Source of the DNA: Notospermus geniculatus
Lineage: Eukaryota; Nemertea; Pilidiophora; Heteronemertea; Lineidae
Assembly (NCBI GenBank): GCA_002633025.1
Contig: NMRB01000476.1
Span: forward strand, 69,391-133,390
Length of the DNA: 64,000 nucleotides
Reading direction: 5' to 3'
Shown piece by piece: positions 21,504 to 33,425 of the stretch (positions are counted from its first letter, which is position 1; each line of letters opens with the position of its first letter). The translations under genes were made by a program, and so were the position numbers. Below the pieces are notes generated by a model. It was not told the origin of the DNA. It ran no database searches and saw nothing but the letters and a program-made list of their open reading frames with translations.

Positions 21504-22339
21504 CAGATCAGACGTGGATGAATAGAGGGATATAACTTTGTGGTCCTAATATCATGGGAAACTTTAAAAGGTTGTGTTGAAACTCCAGTAGGAGGACATA
21601 GAAATAGACACGTTGAATCCCGCCCGCTTCAAGGAGCGGACATATTCTTTTTCGCATACAAAGACCAAACTAAGGACACGACTGCCGCGATTGTTGCTGT
21701 ACTCTCATAAACATGGCTTGATTGCCTCTGTAGTTTTTGTTTCAGCTTCTGTGAGGTATGAAAAATGTCGGTTCGCGAATCGATGTTGAAATTAAAACTG
21801 ACACAGGGTAATATGTGCCACATCTTTACACGGCGCAATGGGAACTGTCAGTGAGTTGACCAATAGGTGTCACTACGGCCCAATTCAATGCATATAGCGG
21901 ACCCATTCATTCTTGATTGACCACCAATCACGTGGGTTTTCCTTTGTATTGGTCCGATAGAACTTTGCTGCCATCTTTTGGCAATACGCGCGGCTGACTG
22001 CTCCTATTGGCGACGAGGCCCATGCTAAACTGGTGTCACTTCCTGTACTAGAGGCCTTTGGCCCTTTTTGACAATGGCTGGGATTTTTCGCAATGATATC
22101 TCTTACTACCTTGGCCACTAAAAAGGCTTTTACTCAGTTAATGTAGATCTATTGGTTACATGTATACTTGCGACGTCATTCAAAATTGGACCGTAAAGGC
22201 CTCCATAAAATTGCTTCTCAAGTGAAAGTGCCGTTGATTTTAGAATGCTCCTCTGGGAAAAGGAACTCGTTATTTAGTTGAGTCTGTTCCAAAGGTTGGT
22301 CCGGCGCTTCGTATAGCTCATTGGGTGTGCACAATTGGC

Positions 22340-22530
22340 ATATGACATCCTTTTGCAGGCCCCTAGCTAGGCGTTTCATGAGGGGCGCCGCGCCCCGCCT
22401 TAAAAAGTAATTGAGAATTGCGCCCTGCCCTCCAAAAATGTTGCCCGATGCGCCCCGCCCTTCATTTTCAACCGCCCTGCCCAGAAAACGCGCGAACTCA
22501 CTCCCGCCCACGGTGCCGCCATCTGCACGA
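22340..22530 (-). repeat. GC-rich CGCCCCGCCC-type repeat relic
   Basis: GCGCCCCGCC, GCGCCCTGCCC and GCGCCCCGCCC recur with AT-rich spacers, ending at CCCCTAGCTAGGCGTTTCA. It stands out in base composition from its AT-rich surroundings. The 97-codon minus ORF across it is probably a repeat translation. Confidence 0.4.
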
Positions 22531-23511
22531 CGCTGGCGAAGATAGGATCCGCTGCTCTGACATCAGCAGGTAATGCAAAATCTCCGATCCAGTCTCATGC
22601 AATAGTATTATTTGTAGAAACATGCATCCTTTTTATTTCTTATGCACTCATCCATCAAATGTACACATGACAAGTTTTCAATAGGATTCCGGGCCCAGCA
22701 TACTGAATAGTAGGGGAGCCAAACCCCAAAAATGTGCTTATTTAAGGTTTTAGGTGGTCATGCATGTTATACTTTTTTCTAGCGAGTTTTTGGGTAGGTA
22801 TACTGATTTTCCACAGGAAATAACTTGTTAGCAGTTCAGATCTTCTTGCGAATTGGCTATCTGGGCCCAAACCTGAATTTTGACCTCGACATTTTTTAGC
22901 CGAAATTTAGGGGTAGGAGAAATAAGAATGCCTTTTACAGAATATTTTAGGCGCTAAACCTAAACATATTTGGTATCATTGGAAAGGATATGGGACCAGC
23001 TACAATTTGGTGCTATGCAAATTATGATGACGTCAACGATGACGTCACCAGAGGTCAAAAGGTTGCATTTTCTGGGGGCAAGTGAAAATCAGGGGTATCC
23101 GTACAAAAAAGGGTTGGTATACCAAAATGCAAAACTGTTTCCAAAAGTAAAATAACCCAAAATGTAGAGGAGATACATAGGAAGTTTTTAATACTAAAAA
23201 GATTGGTATATACCGCACAGTGAGGAAGTTAACCCCCTCTCTTGAAATGGTGGAAATTCCAAATATGGTCATTTTCGGTGTCTGTGTCGAACAAGAATAA
23301 TTTTGAAGCAAGAAGGAATTTCCTATCAGGGTACATTCATCAAACCACTATTCAAGTACAAAATGCTCTTTTTAACACTTTCTAGGCGAATTGTATATGG
23401 ATTTTGAGGAAAGAGATACCGGTATTCGCACTGGTTCCTGCATGTATGATAAGCCAATAGGCTCGAACAATAGATCATAAATGCATGTATTGACAGACTA
23501 TCTTCTGATAC

Positions 23512-24000
23512 TGAATCGAGAGACGAGGTTCTAAGAGGACTTTATTGGCTGTATAGAAAATATTGGGTAAAGTTGTAAATGTAGGAGGAAACCGAAGCAC
23601 ACGGAGGAAACCTACGTTGTCGGAGAGAGAATCACCCTCTGTAAAGACCCACATACCCGAACAGGACTCGACCCGAGACCTCACACGCGGCAGGCATTAT
23701 TTTAAATATTGAATCAGAGCGAAGCATCTGAGAGGATATTATTGGCTCTGTAGGCACTACTGGGTGTCTTGTAAATGTAGGAGGAAACCGAGGCACACGG
23801 AGGAAACATGCGTTGTTGGAGTGAGAATCACGTCTGTAAAGACCCACATACCCGAACAGGACTCGACCCGAGACCTCACACGAGGCAGGCATTTATTTTC
23901 ATATCGAATCAGAACCAAGCATCTGAGAGGATATTGTTGGCTCTGTAGACACTACTGGTTGTTGTAAATGTAGGAGGAAACGGAAACACTTGGAGGAAAT
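23512..24000. repeat. Two and a half tandem ~196-bp units
   Basis: Units start near 23512, 23709 and 23905. They share GAATC..AG..AAGCATCTGAGAGGATATT, GTAAATGTAGGAGGAAAC, CACACGGAGGAAAC, ACCCACATACCCGAACAGG and a minus-strand B-box-like CGACCCGAGACCTC. A related piece (GTAGGAGGAAACCAGGATCC) lies at 40816. Likely SINE-derived. Confidence 0.82.
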
Positions 24001-24090
24001 CTATGCTGATCTTGCCACTTCACCACTCCGACAACGCTAACTGACTGCTTCAGAACTGCATCACCAGACAGTCATTCAGCTGTCAGCATC

Positions 24091-24351
24091 AAGGTACTTT
24101 AATCGGCTAGCGAGCTGGGTTTCAGCCGCGAGACTCGCCGCAAGACGAGTTGTTTTCTTCTCATCACCTAAGCGGCGCGCTGCCTAGCTCAGGACAGCCG
24201 TAGATGTCGGGCCACTGGCCGGCAACCCGTCATTTCTGCCTTTTTAGCCCATTCGGGCGTCAGAAACACATCCTTGGCGGAATTGGTGGAAACGTGACTC
24301 GGGTATTTACGGCTGAAACCCAGCTCGCTAGGGATCCTTTATAATCCTTGA
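24091..24351. mobile_element. MITE-like inverted repeat (261 bp)
   Basis: Left CTAGCGAGCTGGGTTTCAGCCG and right CGGCTGAAACCCAGCTCGCTAG are exact inverted copies, extended by looser pairing to TCAAGG / CCTTGA at the ends. Confidence 0.7.
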
Positions 24352-25326
24352 CACCACACACGTCGGGCTCCCGCCAGCCACCCGTCAGCCCCACCACGCA
24401 CCGAGTAGATCGGACAATTTTTGGCCGTCACCCGGAGCCCAAATATCCTCTGGACAGTGGTCGAAGTCCGCAACCTGTTGACTTCCGTGCCTTGACCGCA
24501 AATGTCTTGACGTGTCTTGACGGCTTCGCACACTCACTTATTTTGATCTGCGTCGTTTCCGCGCATTCCTGAAACAGTCCGGGTGGGTTCTGCTTGCCTT
24601 CGTGAAGCTGCCCGCACCGCGGAGGCTTTCAGGAGCATTTGCGGAAGTGTTACAGAAATGCGGGATGTCCTGACGATGTCTGCACAACAATGCAGACAAG
24701 TTGCCGAAGGTGTCGGGAAGTTCATTTCCGCCTCCAAATTTTGGTCTCGATCAAAAATTCGATGCGGAAATCTCGCCCTCTCCGCAGAAATGCCGCGAAC
24801 TGTTCAGGAATGATAAAGACAGTGAACGGAACCTTTCAAGAATATCCGGAGAGGTTGCCGAATGAATGCAGATTCACTAAATTTGCATTCGCGTCTTGTC
24901 CACCGCCCTAGTGGACGCTAGGTTTTTCTGGCCAGTGTCCCACGGGGGGCGCCCGTCGAAAACCATCTTATTCAAGGATATGTGAAAGATATGTGGGAAA
25001 ATCCGTCCCAGACCGCAACGTCACAAAAAACCACCATGTCAAGATATCCTCCGGCGGCTGTCGCATTTGTGTTCACTGTCCTTCAAACTTCGGATTTTAA
25101 ACGCTTTGGAAGTGGTCAGATTTTTTGGGCAACGGTAGGAGTGTCATCTAGAATATTGAAACTTATGATAGGATACTATTTAAATGCTGTCCTGCTTCCA
25201 GAGCTTCACCAGCAGTGAAAACATTTCGCCCTTCTCAGACGGGAGAATTTCCTCCACACAACATGGAGTGCTGAATCACGACGTAGAATATCCCAAATAC
25301 TCGAAGTCGTGAATTTCATGACTATG

Positions 25327-25981
25327 TAAACACTCACTCACTGGTTGGTTCTCTATCCACGCGACGCCTGCGGTGCTGCCACCTATTGTCGGTGATTTGT
25401 ACTGACGTGAATATCGCGAGTGAGTTGCATTGGACCGGGCACCAGTCTAACGATCACGGGGTGCCACTGGTGCTGCCACCTTCACGAAGGAATAAAACTA
25501 GTTTTCCGACCATGTTTCTAAACAAACCAGCTTGTTTACAACTTCGGCGTCTAACTCCTTTAACACAAAACACACTCCTTTCAAACAACCGGTAGCTATC
25601 CCCGTCACATGACAGACAGCTGACCTGTAGGCCTGACTGGATCAGTACTTAGTAGAAATCGCCAAATCTAGCAGCGGAGTACAGGCTGATGTTGTTGCAA
25701 CGAAGATGGAGGGATCGGTCCCTATTTAATAATAACAGGACACCTTCCTTAAAGGAGTTGGACGCCGAAGTTGTAAACAAGCTGGTTTGTTTACAAACAT
25801 GGTCGGCAAACTAGTTTTATTCCTTCATGCAGGTGGCAGCACCAGTAGCGGCCCGTGATCATTAGACTGGTTCCCGGTCCGATGCAACTCACTCACAATA
25901 TTCACATCAGTACATATCACCGACAATAGGTGGCAGCACCGCAGGCGTCGCGTGGATAGAGAACCAGTGAGTGAGTGTTTA
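25327..25981. mobile_element. Large foldback, ~235-bp arms
   Basis: 25327-25562 is repeated inverted at 25749-25981 with high identity: TAAACACTCACTCACTGG opposite CCAGTGAGTGAGTGTTTA, and CGGCGTCTAACTCCTTTAA opposite TTAAAGGAGTTGGACGCCG. The ~186-bp spacer has no gene. The block GTTTACAACTT..GTC..A.CTCCTTTAA occurs a third time at 25977-26006, linking it to the next palindrome. Confidence 0.85.
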
Positions 25982-26008
25982 CAACTTGGACGTCCAGCTC
26001 CTTTAAGG

Positions 26009-26248
26009 AAGGCGCTGCTCCACGTGACAGTTTTCTGTCGAAAGTTTGCTGTCAGATAGTATTAAACTATCCATCCCAAAGACTATCCCGTGGAAGTTGT
26101 TCAGCTACATGTAGTGACTGTAGGACAGCAATTATTGCTGTTATACAGTCACTAGCTGCACAACTTCCACGGGATAGTCTTTGGGATGGACAGTTACTAT
26201 CTGACAGCAAACTTTTGACAGAAAACTGTCACGTGGAGCAGCGCCTTT
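26009..26248. mobile_element. 240-bp near-perfect palindrome
   Basis: AAGGCGCTGCTCCACGTGAC pairs with GTCACGTGGAGCAGCGCCTT. Pairing continues almost unbroken to a centre at about 26143 (ACAGCAATTATTGCTGT). It ends 113 bp before a SELENOS exon. Confidence 0.85.
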
Positions 26249-26361
26249 AGATTAGAAGATACTTCTTATCCTAGCCCTAGGCCTTAAAACCTATTGACGA
26301 GTTACCAGTATTACATGTATGTGTCGCATTGAGTTACTGAGGACATTGCTTTTGTTTGTAG

Positions 26362-27654
26362 TGATGGACTTTCTACAGTCCTACGGATGGTTCATCCTTG
26401 TTGCCGTGATTGTTGCCTACTACATAAAGAAGAAGGTTGAGCAGAATTCTCGACGTCCAGCACCGAACCAGGAAGGTCTTCAGTATGGTAGGTTAATCAT
26501 ATCTTCCTCAAAAAGAGGGTGTCTCCGTTATGAGGACACCTCTGTGTCAGGCACATCCTTAGGATTGACATTTGCTACCCTTAGTTCTGTGTTCTGGAGC
26601 TGATGTAATGATCTTACCTTTGCCCGACAAAGCGGGCCACACACCAAGCAAGGTGAGGCGATATCGCAAGTGATCTGATTGTCACTGATAATCTCACCAG
26701 CCACCGCAGACTTGGCGATGTCAGTTTCGTAATTGTTTTATATTGGGCGATTATCACGGGCAAGAAGATTCCACGCATCGCTGTCCATCAGACATCAACA
26801 GCCGATTTTTCTCGGTGTGGCAATCAGATCGCTTGCAATATCGGAAGGTGTGCTGCCCACAAAAGTGAAATCAACATCTTATCTTACTCGCATCATTTTG
26901 TTGTAGATGCTGACACGGCATTCCGTCGCCAGGAAGCCATGGAACGTGTCCGCATGAAATGGCAGGAAGAACACGATAAAAATGCCGTTTTGCAAGAAGA
27001 AAAGAGAAAACAGGTGTGTATACGTTGTGGGCCTATAGATCATTGCAGTCGATTGGGAACAGCGTCATCAGGTCAAACCCAGTTGAGGACAGCGTCACGT
27101 CGTCGTTTGTGAGGTCACGCATTCTCCCCTTGCCACAAAATCAAACCATTTTGATATTCGGTGACCATCTCTGGTGAGAAGATTCCATGGATCGTGGACC
27201 TGGCATCAACAGATGATTTTGCTCAGTGGTGATCTGATTGCTTGTGATATCACCTCAACTTGCCTGGTGTGCCGCCCGTTTTAGATAGCGTGCTACCCGT
27301 TTTCGATCCCTTCGCCTCTGGAGTATTTTCATTGGATTCGCGACCTCATCTTTGATTATCTTCAGGCGCGGATCCAAGGGGGGCCACACCCGGCGCACGC
27401 CAACCTCTTTCCGCCAACAAATCTGTAAAATCGACCGTGAAATTCTGAAATTTGGAGCAAATCATTGAAATTCACTGTAGATTTCCATGTTTCTAGCACA
27501 ATGTGCCACCTCTTTTCCGAAATCGTGGATCCGCCCCTGATCTTCATAATAATTTTACCTCTTTTAGAGAGAAGAACAAAAACGCCAGGAGAGAATTGAT
27601 GATTGGGATCGTCATCAAGAGGGGAAGGGTTATCGGAGCAAAGTCTATAAACCG
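26362..27654 (+). CDS. SELENOS: Selenoprotein S (VIMP), three internal exons
   Basis: Exons 26362-26487, 26907-27013 and 27568-27654 have GT-AG introns and matching phases (1, then 0). They encode MDFLQSYGWFILVAVIVAYY, a single membrane helix, followed by KKK. DADTAFRRQEAMERVRMKWQ and an acidic/basic coiled coil come next, then QERIDDWDRHQEGKGYRSKV. This matches SELENOS order: helix, the RQEAL..AR..MQEE region (the VCP-interacting motif in vertebrates), EEEKRRQK, and the W..MQEGKSYKG motif. The family anchors p97/VCP and Derlin at the ER membrane for protein dislocation. About 107 residues are covered, against about 190 in human. The N-terminal exon and the C-terminal Gly-rich exon with the Sec UGA and SECIS were not found. 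Introns carry MITEs. Confidence 0.85.
26630..26870. mobile_element. MITE family G, copy in SELENOS intron
   Basis: The ends pair: GCGGGCCACACACC...GGCGATATCGCAAGTGATCTGATTG at left, AATCAGATCGCTTGCAATATC...GGTGTGCTGCCC at right. The motif GAAGATTCCACGCATCGCTGTCCATC lies inside. Related copies are at 43607 and 50466, and a partial one ends near 27290. Confidence 0.7.
27130..27292. mobile_element. MITE family G, partial copy
   Basis: GAGAAGATTCCATGGATC, CATCAACAGATGATTTTGCTC and GATCTGATTGCTTGTGATATCACC..GCCTGGTGTGCCGCC match the right half of the 43607 copy. The left half is unclear. Confidence 0.55.
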
Positions 27655-27825
27655 GTGAGCAGATGTTATTTTCTTCAACGTAGTGTGTAGAAAAGGTGGA
27701 TGATTTATAAGAGCAGAAACAGCTCACACTATACACTGATTGTTGTTGGAGGTCGTCTGATGTTTTGTATGTCATCATCCGTCTCCGCTCCGCTTCATTC
27801 ACTTCCCTCATATGGACGAAACCAG

Positions 27826-28757
27826 GAGGTAATAATCTAGGAGGACCCTACTCCTGAAGTAGGCTCTCAGCACTCAAAACGAGTTTTTGAAATAAATATA
27901 TCATATTTTGCATTGCAGTGTTTTTCATCATCAATTTAACTGATTTTAACATCATTAGGACCAACATTCCGTGAATGTTTACTCACGGGATGGCGACAAA
28001 CGATGATTTTGTGCGTAGGAACAGGCTGTTATATACATTAAGACCACGGGTGGTCACGCTCAGAAACAGGAAGAGCCTGTTACGCATGACCGGATTTTCC
28101 TTCATTTTCAATCGTGTCCCCAGGAATCTGGCGAGGCATCACGTGACTGGTCGTCAAGGGCCGCCGTTTGATTCTCGATTCAAAGATTGAGTGGGGTGTA
28201 CACACCATGACACGCACAACAACCCAAAAAATAACTTACGTCTATCTGTTTTTGAGCAACCGTAGCTGGATTAAGTGTGAAAACCCAGGAGAGAACAAAG
28301 CGAATCATCCATACGGCCTGCTGTGTGTAGAAGAGTGCACCGGCCGGCAACGACGTCAAAACATCACCGCACGACCATGTGTGACGTTATGACGTCGGCA
28401 CTTGCAGTGTTGACGCTGCATGCTAAGGCCAGGAAATGACGTCATTCCCAACAACTGAATGTTCCACCTAGAACCAAGGTTGTTTTTCCCAGAAATCAGT
28501 GCGCATTCACCGATCTGAGCGTGACCAAAACGGCCGAAATCGGTCTTAAAACACTATCACGGGGAAATGAGATAACCGGACGCAGGAATATGCTAATTGT
28601 GGTAAAACCAACTTTACGGTTTGGTGAAGTAGACATTCAACATTCACCAGGCAAAATTTGGGTTTAAAAAAATGAACATTGCCATAGTTATTCATGATTT
28701 TATGCACCTAGCCTTCCCTACTTGAATATGGAGTAGTGTCCTCCTAGATTATTACCT
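27826..28757. mobile_element. ~930-bp element with ~40-bp inverted ends
   Basis: AGGAGGTAATAATCTAGGAGG at 27826 is mirrored by CCTCCTAGATTATTACCTCCT ending at about 28757, with the pairing extending through ACCCTACTCC..GAAGTAGG. The interior has no transposase. It lies 170 bp after the last recognised SELENOS exon. Confidence 0.72.
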
Positions 28758-31181
28758 CCTGACGAAACGCAGTGAAGTAAAAACCCCTGCTGTTGGAGGA
28801 TGGAGGAACAATGATGTTGTGGTGTTGCTGTCCGAGCTGTGGATGTCTTTTCATTGCTCCACAGTGGCTGTTGTCTGTTCCATTCTTCCATTCTGCAGTT
28901 CATTGTGCCTGACATTTCCACATAGTTTTAGTACAGAATGTTATTCAAAGATGGCACTGCTGCAGTCTTAGACTGTCCATCGAACTCAAAGGCAGTGTAG
29001 GGGCTGTTTTAGGAAATCTATTGTACGGATGAAATCGGCCATATGGGCTGATGCAGGATTTCCTCCAGAGGAGGGAAGGGGGGATGGGTCCCCCGAAAAT
29101 GATTCATGGTGGATGTCCCCTTCAAAAGTTTGCTGAGCAGTGTTTCAAAACAACATGTAACAATGTTTTCACTCAATCCATGGTTCACAAGGGTGAAGAC
29201 ACTTTGCGCGACTCTGGCGGCCTTTCCATCGAAAATTCCCTGGGAACCCTGTGAAGGGTACATGTATCTGGATCATTAAAAGATTGCCACAATGCCTTTT
29301 ACAGTACCTATTGGGCCAAATCTTGTACCTTCCTGGAAACAAGCTTCGTAGATCCTGAAATTTCTCTTAATTTCCAAATAAAGCTGTTTTAGGGCCTAGA
29401 ATACCGAACTGCAAGTGGATAGAAATGGTCAATATTGGTCCATGGTCTGAGAATTTGTATGATGGGAACTGGAAAATAGAGTTCCGGTGCAAAGTTTTAA
29501 AAGGTAATGGAATTTTGCTGAAAAACAAACAGTTCAAGAAAGGTGCAATTAAATTGGACTGAATTATTAATATGTAAGTTAATCCGCTGACATTTTGTAG
29601 GATGAATTTGGGATTCAATAAAGGTCTTGTTTCATCGAGTGAGCCAGACGAATTTAGCAATATAATGCATTATGGGGTATTTTTAACATTCGATGGTTCA
29701 AGAGCCATGTCGTGCTTCAGCCGTTCTGGGTGGTGACATGGCCAGGAGTTCTCATATTCATCCAGTTTATCCCTTAAAACGTCGACCGGGCCAGTTGGTG
29801 CGGTTTTCAAATTTTGCGCCAGTCCAAGCACGAGTCACCAAACTGGAGTTCAGATCTGTGGTACTTTTGGACAGCATTTCACCCAAACCGACTAGAGTTT
29901 CTCTCAGTTTTGAAATATTGGTAAAAATTTTTGAAAAATTTCTGAAAAATTTCTGAAAACTTTTGAAAAATTGGTAAAAACAACTGGTATTCTGGTGCTT
30001 TAAGGGTTAAGCTAATTCTTGTGAGAAAATTGATGATATTTTCCGTCAGAATGAGATGTTTTCTTCATATTTTCTTGTAGAGTGGTGCTATCAGTCATAC
30101 TTTTAAAAGAGAAATGTCCTTGTGCAAATTCATGATGGAAAATCAACTTCATCAAGCTTTGTATAAATTTGCTGTGTGGAAGAATGGGCGCAATGGTTCC
30201 CTCGGGATGACCATTCTGCAATTTTGCCCCAAAAATGTTGACACTGATGCAGAAGAACAAATGGACTGTTTGTCCTCTTCATTTGTGGAAAAGGGGCACA
30301 CAATGGGGTATTTGGGGGGGGGGCACTTTTAATGTCCATCATTCATGTCTTTGAAAGGAAGAGCAAGAAACTTTGTCATTAACAGAAGTAATTTATTTTT
30401 ATTCTTATAAACCTCATCCAGCCACGACAGGAATAACTTCGTAGAAACACGATTGGGAAAAATCTCCTTGTGAAAATTTTTGCTTTTAAATCTTACCAAT
30501 ATCGGTGAGATGTCAAGTAATACAGGATTGTTACAGTCTCTTCAGAGATGAAAATTTTTGGAGTACCGGTACATGTATGACTACAATATATATATTTTGA
30601 TGATTATGAATACATCTTCTGGAAGTAGTTGTATGACATTACTAAAAAGATTTTTGCCTCAAATCTTCTGGTATTGAGTGCACATTTCACCTGATTGTGT
30701 CCACTGAACCTTTTGTGCAAGTAATTTTATGAAGGCAGTAGGCCTCTGACAAATGTTAAAAACAGGATTTTACTGTGCTGTTGCTTTACTTGTCATAGTC
30801 ATTTTGAAACATTTGTAATCCATGCCCTTCACTTTTATCAGGCTGCCAGATACCCTTTGACCTTCACCAGACATGCCAGATGTGACCTTCAGAATGATTT
30901 TGACCTTCACAAAACGACCTTGACCTTCATGCATGTCTGGTTGTCCATTCTTTTTTACTGAGATTTTGTTTTCGAATTGACGGTGATTTGGAAAGAGTCA
31001 AAAGTTCTGCATTTTCACAAAAGTGAAGAAAAACATGGTCAGCACTTGTTTTGATTTGGCGCACAGTCCATTTCGTCGTCTTTTGTGATTCATTCTGAGT
31101 CAGTTACATGTATATGTCCAGTCGGATGAGAATATTATAATAACTTTTTACAAATATCTGTTGGATTTATCCAATCAGTTC
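28758..31181. other. No gene recognised
   Basis: AT-rich, intron-like or intergenic. I searched by eye for the Gly-rich C-terminus of SELENOS and did not see it. A frame at 30081-30332 follows an acceptor-like TTTTCTTGTAG but has no recognisable family. Confidence 0.3.
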
Positions 31182-31502
31182 CTATCGGCGACCGTATCTC
31201 ATGAGCTTGCCGCTGTTGGCGCCGCTTGAGCCAGCCTCGTCAACGGGAACGGAAACGTATCCTTGCGACGGCACCCACAACCAGACACTGTCATCGTTCC
31301 TCTTCTTCATTTTCTGCATACCATAGGGGTCGATCATTTGACGTCTGTTGGGTTTGGCGAAGTGCGATAAATAGGCGACAATGTTATCATTTTTCACTGC
31401 ATCGGGGAGCTCGGCGGAGTCCTTCGCGTCAACTATAGATGGCAGCAGTGAGCAAAGGCTGGCGACTGTCAACAAGATGGCTGTCTGCTTCCACCAGGCC
31501 AT
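31182..31502 (-). CDS. Neuropeptide precursor, NKY-like
   Basis: Complete 106-residue ORF. Residues 1-26 form a signal peptide (hydrophobic ILLTVASLCSLL, small residues before a likely VDA|K cleavage). Processing sites follow: RR at 53-54 and KKR at 66-68. The last segment (69-103) starts NDDSVWLWVPSQGYVSVPV and ends GKLMRY, then Gly-Arg-Arg-stop, the classic signature of a C-terminally amidated secreted peptide of about 35 residues. The WLWxPxQGYVxVP core and RY-amide end recall the lophotrochozoan NKY family, from memory. An acceptor (TTCTATTTTCAG) lies two bases before the ATG, so a 5' UTR exon is upstream. The peptide presumably acts outside the cell through a GPCR. Confidence 0.75.
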   Translation of the reverse strand: MAWWKQTAILLTVASLCSLLPSIVDAKDSAELPDAVKNDNIVAYLSHFAKPNRRQMIDPYGMQKMKKRNDDSVWLWVPSQGYVSVPVDEAGSSGANSGKLMRYGRR

Positions 31503-33420
31503 TTCTGAAAATAGAAAAATGGAATTCTTTTAAAACATATCTATTGGAATGATAAAAGTGGACTTTTGGAGTGGTTGTTTAGCAAAATAATTTCTGAAAA
31601 AGAAAGTTGAATTTGTCGTTTTATGTTCGTCTCTGGTCATTTTTGTTATTCTTCAAATATGTTGTGGCTCATTTCTGAAAACAGACAAATGATATCATAA
31701 ACAAACGTCAAGAAACTCAGTTTATCAACAAATTGCTGTCACATGGCAGTGACTAACATGACTAACTCCCTAGTGTCTTTCATTCAGTACTTCAGCAATG
31801 CAGATGGGAGGCAAAGTTTCCTCCCAACTGCATGATCTGAACCTTGGACCCATTGACTGCTACCCAAAGACTCAAACGCTGCACCACTGTAGCCCACATG
31901 TCAGTATATTTCCGTTTCACTAATTCGTCGTAGCTCAATCTCCGTCCATGAACGTCATTCCAGTATTGCCCCTGATTGCCATCCGAATCATCGTCTAATT
32001 TTCCTGGATCATCATTGCATCCCTCTAACCTCGTGATCCCACTCTACTCTCCTCATCTTGCCAGAAAATTCCGTTATACCCTTCGAACAGGGGTCAAATG
32101 AAATTGATCCACTTCATTCATCCTTGGACAGCACAGGTGATACTTCCTGGAACGTCTTCCTGATCAGCTACATCAGATGACAGGTCAAGATGAGAAGATG
32201 GCATCATGTACAACTCGTGGGAAATTTGTATAATGTCATTGTGGACTGCGATCATTTTTCAATTCGGAGAACTTTTTGCCGAAATGTCGCCGTCATTTTC
32301 ATCCACATAAGAAAAATGTCATGTTTGTCAATGTCTTGATATTCATTTCATGTAGAATCGCCAAATTGGGCGATCATGGTATCTCCCGTTTGGGAAACTG
32401 TCTTGACTGATACAGAGGTGTTTCCTGCTTTTTTCTGAGATGGTGAGAAATGACCAGGGCTGGTTGGATGCCACTTTGCAGAATTTCCCCATGGACAGAA
32501 TTTAACCTGTAGTCCAGTGCCTGGTTGCATTCGTAACACTTCAGGTCTTTCCATCATTCTTTGCTTGAAAAATCTGGCACATTTTCGAGCTCCAGGTTGG
32601 AGAATATGCCTCGTCGTTTGTTTCACGTGGAATCGCCAAATTGGGCGATTTCTGGTATCTCCCATTCGGAAACCTTCCTGACTGCAGTAGGTTGTGTTTT
32701 CGTAGTGGTGAGAAACGATTTGTGGTCATTTTGAAGCCACTTGTAGAATCTCCCCATTGACTGAGTTAGGAACCTCTGGCCTTGGTGGGGTGTGTGGCGA
32801 GTGGTTTGCATTCGTCTGACAGTACAGAACTGTTGAAAGCCATTGACAAGAGTACGGTACAGTTGCAGAGCACAGTTTCATACAAAATAATCTGCGTCTC
32901 TAAGCTCTGCAAGGATTCCAGCGATACGTGCTCCCTGTTGGGTCTTTTTAGACCAGTTTCATTTGGTCTTGATACATTAAGACCCCATTGTCCATCCGTT
33001 CATCAAAAGATGTCTGCCGATGTCAACAACCAGATGTCTCGTATACAAAAGACCACATCTGCTCCTCGAAATAATCTTTTCAACTGGTAATGGATTCGGA
33101 AAGTTTCGAAAAACTTCCCGTTGTGCAGAAATTGAAATTGAAGTTACCGTGGTATAGCCTCGAGGACTTTGTCTGAGGTCTGTGAAGTGCATTTTCGGCA
33201 GCTGTGATTTGTGTCTAATTCCAGACTATTGTCAATTTCACGACAGATTGTAATGACAAAAATAATTATGTAATTTGAGGAAGTTGACCATGTTGGGCAA
33301 GAATTATTGAATCCAGAGCTGTGTGTGAAAGACAGCATTAATAGGGAGGTTGAGATCAACGAATCACAGATCCTTATACGTATACGGGTAGAATTGTATA
33401 CAACGAGGACAAATTTTGTG
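31503..33420. other. No gene recognised; intron/flank of the neuropeptide gene
   Basis: Upstream of the neuropeptide ATG. Minus-strand phrases around 32348-32660 and 32623-32811 repeat a ~280-bp theme (AATCGCCAAATTGGGCGATnnTGGTATCTCCC at 32355 and 32631), so a degenerate duplication is present. No exon is recognised. Confidence 0.35.
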
Positions 33421-33425
33421 TACAT

